Source of the DNA: JABDPF01 sp036351575
GTDB taxonomy: Bacteria > Pseudomonadota > Gammaproteobacteria > Xanthomonadales > SZUA-36
Direction of reading: 5' to 3'
Length of the DNA stretch: 37,635 nt
Assembly: GCA_036351575.1 (NCBI GenBank)
Contig: JAZBPJ010000138.1
Coordinates: 1 to 37,635, forward strand
Position 1 is the first letter of the stretch, and the number at the start of each line of letters is the position of its first letter. Position numbers and translations under genes: made by a program. The notes below the pieces were generated by a model, which was not told where the DNA came from, searched no databases, and saw only the letters and a program-made list of their open reading frames with translations. Positions 34,452-37,635 of the stretch are shown here, one piece after another.

Positions 34452-35774
34452 ATGCGCATATCGATTGTTGGATCCGGCTACGTCGGCCTCGTTAGCGGCG
34501 CCGGGCTCTCCGACGTGGGGCATCACGTCGTCTGCATGGATATAGACCGCGATCGCGTCGCGGGCCTGAGAAACGGCGTGGTGCCCATTTTCGAACCCGG
34601 CCTCGACGAGATGATCGAGCGAAACGCGGGGCAGGGACGGCTGGAGTTCACCACCGACATCGAGGCTGCGGTGGACCACGCCGAGGTGCTGTTCATCGCG
34701 GTGGGTACCCCGCCCGACGAGGACGGTTCCGCGGACCTCAGCCACGTATTGGCCGTGGCCCGTTCGGTTGGCAATTGCCTCGACAAGAATTTGCTGGTGG
34801 TGGTCAAGTCGACCGTGCCGGTCGGTACCTGCGAAAAGGTCAGGGACACGATCGCCGCCTCCCTCGAGCAACGCGGCGTAAATCTCGCGTTTTCGGTGGC
34901 CTCGAACCCGGAGTTCCTGAAAGAGGGCGCAGCGATCGCGGACTTCATGAAGCCGGACCGCATCGTCGTCGGTGTCGACAGCCCGGACGCCGAGGCCCTG
35001 CTGCGCGAGTTGTACGCGCCGTTCAACCGCAACCACGAAAAGCTGCTGTGCATGGACGTGCGCTCATCCGAGCTGACCAAGTACGCGGCCAATACCATGC
35101 TGGCCACCAAGATCAGCCTGATGAACGAATTGTCCAACGTCGCGGCCCGCGTCGGGGCCGATATCGAAAGCGTGCGCACGGGTATCGGTTCGGACCCGCG
35201 CATCGGTTATTCCTTCATTTACCCCGGCGCCGGCTACGGTGGTTCCTGCTTTCCCAAGGACGTGCGGGCGCTGGAACACACCGCGCGGGCCTTTGGCTAC
35301 GAGGCGGAGCTGCTCAAGGCGGTCGAGGCCGTGAACAACCGCCAGAAACTTGTTCCCTTTTCACTGCTTTCCGGTCATTTCAACGGCGATTTGAAGGGAT
35401 TGACCGTGGCGCTCTGGGGTCTGTCCTTCAAGCCCAACACGGACGATATGCGCGAAGCGCCGAGCATCAACCTGGTTGAAGCCGTTTGCGACGCCGGCGG
35501 CCGCGTGCGGGCGCATGACCCGGAAGCGGCCGACGAGGCCAGGCATGTTTTTCGCGACAGGCCGGGCTTCGAAATTGCAGACGATGCTTACCAGGCGGCA
35601 ACAGATGCCGATGCACTGGTCCTGGTGACCGAGTGGAAACAGTACTGGGCGCCGGATTTCGATCGCCTGAAGGCGTTGATGAAGCAGCCGGTGATCGTGG
35701 ACGGCCGCAATATCTGGTCGCCAGAGGCCGTGCGCCGGCGCGGGATCAGTTACTACGCCATCGGCCGGCCCTGA
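34452..35774 (+). CDS. ugd: UDP-glucose 6-dehydrogenase
   Basis: Ugd oxidises UDP-glucose to UDP-glucuronate with two NAD+, feeding capsule, exopolysaccharide or lipid A sugar synthesis. The 440-aa protein has the Rossmann motif GSGYVGLVSG (7-16), VVKSTVPVGT, the SNPEFLKEGAAI loop and the catalytic Cys266 in YPGAGYGGSCFPKD. The C-terminal UDP-binding domain has LWGLSFKPNTDDMREAPS. The ribosome-binding sequence AAAGG is weak and close to the FKBP stop. No glycosyltransferase or exporter gene is nearby, so the final polymer is unknown. Confidence 0.97.
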   Translation: MRISIVGSGYVGLVSGAGLSDVGHHVVCMDIDRDRVAGLRNGVVPIFEPGLDEMIERNAGQGRLEFTTDIEAAVDHAEVLFIAVGTPPDEDGSADLSHVLAVARSVGNCLDKNLLVVVKSTVPVGTCEKVRDTIAASLEQRGVNLAFSVASNPEFLKEGAAIADFMKPDRIVVGVDSPDAEALLRELYAPFNRNHEKLLCMDVRSSELTKYAANTMLATKISLMNELSNVAARVGADIESVRTGIGSDPRIGYSFIYPGAGYGGSCFPKDVRALEHTARAFGYEAELLKAVEAVNNRQKLVPFSLLSGHFNGDLKGLTVALWGLSFKPNTDDMREAPSINLVEAVCDAGGRVRAHDPEAADEARHVFRDRPGFEIADDAYQAATDADALVLVTEWKQYWAPDFDRLKALMKQPVIVDGRNIWSPEAVRRRGISYYAIGRP

Positions 35775-35834
35775 CAACGAAGACCGGGGCCGGAGTAACC
35801 CGGCTGCCCTGTCCCCATGGTTTTATGAAATCAC

Positions 35835-36368
35835 ATGGCAGATTCCCTACAAGACCAGTTGAGAGCATTGGGCCTGGCCAGGAATGAAAAGCCGGCGCAA
35901 AAACGCAAAAAGCCGAAACGCGGGCCGGGGCAGGGCGGTGCAGCGGAACGGACAGCGCCCGGCGAATTGTCGCTCGACAAGGCCTGGAAGCTGCGCGAGA
36001 AGGAAGAGAAGGTTCGCGTCGAGCAGGCCCGCGCGCGCAAGCTCGCCGAGGATCGCAAGCGCCGCGAAATCAACAGCGCCATTCGAAAAATTGTCGACCC
36101 GAACCGGCTGAACCGCGAGGACGCGGAGGTCGCGCGCAATTTCATGTTCCGCGGCCGCATTCGCAAGGTGTACGTCACGCCCGCTCAGAACAAGGCGCTG
36201 GCCGCGGGCGAACTCGGCCTGGTTTACGTCACCGGCGGATACCACCTGCTTACGCCCGAACACACCGAGGCCGTGCGCGGGATTGCGCCGGACCACGTGG
36301 TTGAGCTCGACAGCGGAAATGATCCCGAAGAAGAGGAATTTCCCGTTCCCGACGACCTGACCTGGTAA
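35835..36368 (+). CDS. yaiL: DUF2058 (YaiL-type) protein
   Basis: This 177-aa soluble protein matches the DUF2058/YaiL family of gammaproteobacteria. The N-terminus is MADSLQDQLRALGLA, followed by a very basic stretch (KPAQKRKKPKR) and a charged helix (about 45-80, KLREKEEKVRVEQARARK) likely to be a coiled coil. The folded C-terminal domain has FMFRGRIRKVYVT and LVYVTGGYHLLTPE, ending in an acidic tail. The basic region suggests nucleic-acid binding, but the function of the family is not established. It starts 60 bp after ugd; whether it shares that transcript is unclear. Confidence 0.9.
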   Translation: MADSLQDQLRALGLARNEKPAQKRKKPKRGPGQGGAAERTAPGELSLDKAWKLREKEEKVRVEQARARKLAEDRKRREINSAIRKIVDPNRLNREDAEVARNFMFRGRIRKVYVTPAQNKALAAGELGLVYVTGGYHLLTPEHTEAVRGIAPDHVVELDSGNDPEEEEFPVPDDLTW

Positions 36369-36469
36369 ATCGCTCTCTCCGTTGCCGGGCCATGGGCCTG
36401 TGCACTTGGCATGGCCTGCATAATCGGATAGTTTCCCGTAATTCATCCATCATGACGGGAGACAAGCCG

Positions 36470-37318
36470 ATGAAACCGACCGCACCGTGGCGGGCCAGCC
36501 TGATTTTTATCGCCCTCTTGATGCCTATCTCCGCGACGGCGGCAGACGAAGGCGAGTGGCACGTGGATTTCAGGGATGACTTCGATACCTTCGACCCCGA
36601 AAACTGGCAGGACCAGATTCTCTGGGTGAATGGCGAAGCGCAATGTTACGTGCGTGACGGCGCGTACAACACGCGCGAAGTCAGCGACGGCACGCTCAAG
36701 CTTCGGGTCGTGAATATCGGCGAAGAGATACCCTGCGACAACGTCGACAAGTTCGGTGAAAAGCACCCGGATACGCGCTATGTCGCCGGCCGCATCGCAT
36801 CCAAGAACCGCCAGGAATTCGCCGTCGGCAAGTGGACCGCGCGCCTGCGCACCCATGGCGACGGTGAGCCGGGCATGTTTCCTGCCTGGTGGCTGCTCGG
36901 CGCTCGCAACAATGAGCCGCCGGTCCAGGAAGAAGACGAGAACATCTGCTGGCCGATGCCCGGCTCGGGTGAAATCGATATCTGGGAGCACTACGGCAGC
37001 GGCGGCTCGGGGCATTTTGCCGCGCGGATGATCAAGAACCTCGGTCACTGCGACGGCGGTGACTGGGAGTCGGCCATGAAGGTCATCGATGCCGACAACA
37101 ACGAGTGGCACGAGTACTCGGTCGAATGGGCGGGTGAAGACCTTGTGTTCCGGGTGGACGGGAGCGAGGTCTACCGCATCCCGGGCGGCGGGGCGGAAAT
37201 CCAGGAGCCGATGTTCGCGATTCTCAACTACGCCCTGATCGGCGGCGGCAGCATGGAAGGCGAGTGGGTGATGGAAGTGGACTGGGTCCAGCATGAATCC
37301 AGGAAACCAGGAAAATGA
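36470..37318 (+). CDS. GH16 family secreted beta-glucanase
   Basis: The 282-aa product has a signal peptide (MKPTAPWRASLIFIALLM, cleavage about ATA-AD) and a single glycoside hydrolase 16 domain. Its catalytic motif is EIDIWE, with Glu168 as nucleophile, Asp170 and Glu173 as acid/base. WVNGEAQCY, FPAWWLLG and the final EVDWVQ are typical of laminarinase-type members that cut beta-1,3- or mixed beta-glucans. ATG 36470 is preferred to 36452 because GGGAG lies nine bases before it. The next gene, a GH3 beta-glucosidase, starts inside its stop codon (ATGA), which fits a two-enzyme glucan pathway. Confidence 0.92.
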   Translation: MKPTAPWRASLIFIALLMPISATAADEGEWHVDFRDDFDTFDPENWQDQILWVNGEAQCYVRDGAYNTREVSDGTLKLRVVNIGEEIPCDNVDKFGEKHPDTRYVAGRIASKNRQEFAVGKWTARLRTHGDGEPGMFPAWWLLGARNNEPPVQEEDENICWPMPGSGEIDIWEHYGSGGSGHFAARMIKNLGHCDGGDWESAMKVIDADNNEWHEYSVEWAGEDLVFRVDGSEVYRIPGGGAEIQEPMFAILNYALIGGGSMEGEWVMEVDWVQHESRKPGK

Positions 37319-37635
37319 AAGCCGGGAGCAATGACAGCGCCCTGGCCTTGACAAGCTCGCGGCCGAAGCGCCGGGCCGCGGTCCTCTTCCTGTTGCCGGC
37401 GCTGATGTCGCTGGGGTATGCAGCGCCGGCAACAGCCGACCCTGACCCCGATGCCGGCATCATTTGCCGCTGGGGCAGCCAGGCTTTCGACCTGTGCGCT
37501 TATGAGCATGACGAGGCGCGGGTCGAGGCCCTGCTGGCGGAGATGAGCCTGGATGAAAAGATCGGCCAGACTACCATTTCCATCTGGCACAACAACGTTT
37601 CCCCGGCGGTGATACGCGATAAGACCATCGGTTCG
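37315..37635 (+). CDS. GH3 family beta-glucosidase, partial (cut by window end)
   Basis: The frame is open from ATG 37315 to the last base (107 codons), so only the N-terminus is seen. It has a basic start and a hydrophobic segment (RAAVLFLLPALMSLGYAAPA) that looks like a signal peptide, then EARVEALLAEMSLDEKIGQ, the standard opening of GH3 beta-glucosidases, with TISIWHNNVSP after it. Catalytic residues lie beyond the window. GH3 enzymes would release glucose from the oligosaccharides made by the GH16 enzyme. The start overlaps the GH16 stop by 4 bp and has AGGA sites just upstream. Confidence 0.88.
   Translation, partial: MKAGSNDSALALTSSRPKRRAAVLFLLPALMSLGYAAPATADPDPDAGIICRWGSQAFDLCAYEHDEARVEALLAEMSLDEKIGQTTISIWHNNVSPAVIRDKTIGS

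Overview
This 37.6 kb window is GC-rich, densely coded bacterial chromosome. The gene set points to a gammaproteobacterium, probably marine or sediment-dwelling. It carries lpxH next to a cyclophilin, a YaiL-type DUF2058 protein, a YcfD/RoxA-type ribosomal oxygenase, a PurB whose catalytic residues fall at the E. coli positions (His171, Ser295), an Icd with the regulatory serine at 113, and a GyrA with Thr83. Wax-ester synthase, PPDK, glycogen synthase, cytochrome c' and a GH16/GH3 beta-glucan locus suggest a heterotroph that stores carbon, respires flexibly and uses laminarin-like polysaccharide. No phage, integron, CRISPR array, rRNA or tRNA was seen.

Layout. 1-297: a candidate 77-bp miniature inverted-repeat element and no gene. 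298-2794: a CpgS-like P-loop protein and FabH (+). 2805-2966: a 33-bp triplicate palindromic repeat and the ppdK terminator. 2989-5706: ppdK (-). 5871-8388: cytochrome c', a membrane-anchored diheme cytochrome c and an HSL-type esterase (+). 8364-9167: a crotonase (-). 9211-10740: glgA (+), followed by a large RNA-like stem-loop. 11043-13118: icd with a coupled DUF455 ferritin-like gene (+). 13126-14461: lpxH and a periplasmic cyclophilin (-). 14705-17260: gyrA (+). 17337-25468: a minus-strand train reading sucA, sucB, lpd, YhdH/AcuI-like reductase, peroxiredoxin, OsmC and DUF3365 heme protein. 25642-29557: purB, roxA and wax-ester synthase, start and stop codons overlapping (-). 29723-32138: a 76-aa membrane peptide, a YtrA-type GntR regulator, an ABC ATPase and a permease (-), with a palindromic operator on its promoter. 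32195-33601: a sodium:solute symporter (-). 33759-36368: FKBP isomerase, ugd and DUF2058 (+). 36470-37635: GH16 and the start of a GH3 gene (+), cut by the window edge.

How genes work together. The 2-oxoglutarate dehydrogenase genes are followed on the same strand by two thiol peroxidase families. The OsmC/Ohr superfamily is known to use dihydrolipoyl groups kept reduced by Lpd, so the cluster may couple a TCA-cycle enzyme to peroxide removal. The GntR/ABC operon looks autoregulated and is headed by an unknown one-helix peptide. The GH16 and GH3 genes, joined by an ATGA overlap, would cut beta-1,3-glucan to oligosaccharides and then glucose.

The most unusual non-coding feature is a family of GGGG...CCCC hairpins (17266-17336, 21422-21461, 29642-29720). 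Each lies just after the stop codon of a minus-strand gene. Two copies carry an extra half-arm, and two copies share a core that differs by a compensatory base pair. Nothing in the protein-coding part is clearly a new defence or mobile system. The best candidates for undescribed biology are this hairpin family, the lipoyl/peroxidase gene train, the small-peptide GntR/ABC operon, the glgA-icd stem-loop and the miniature element at the left edge.
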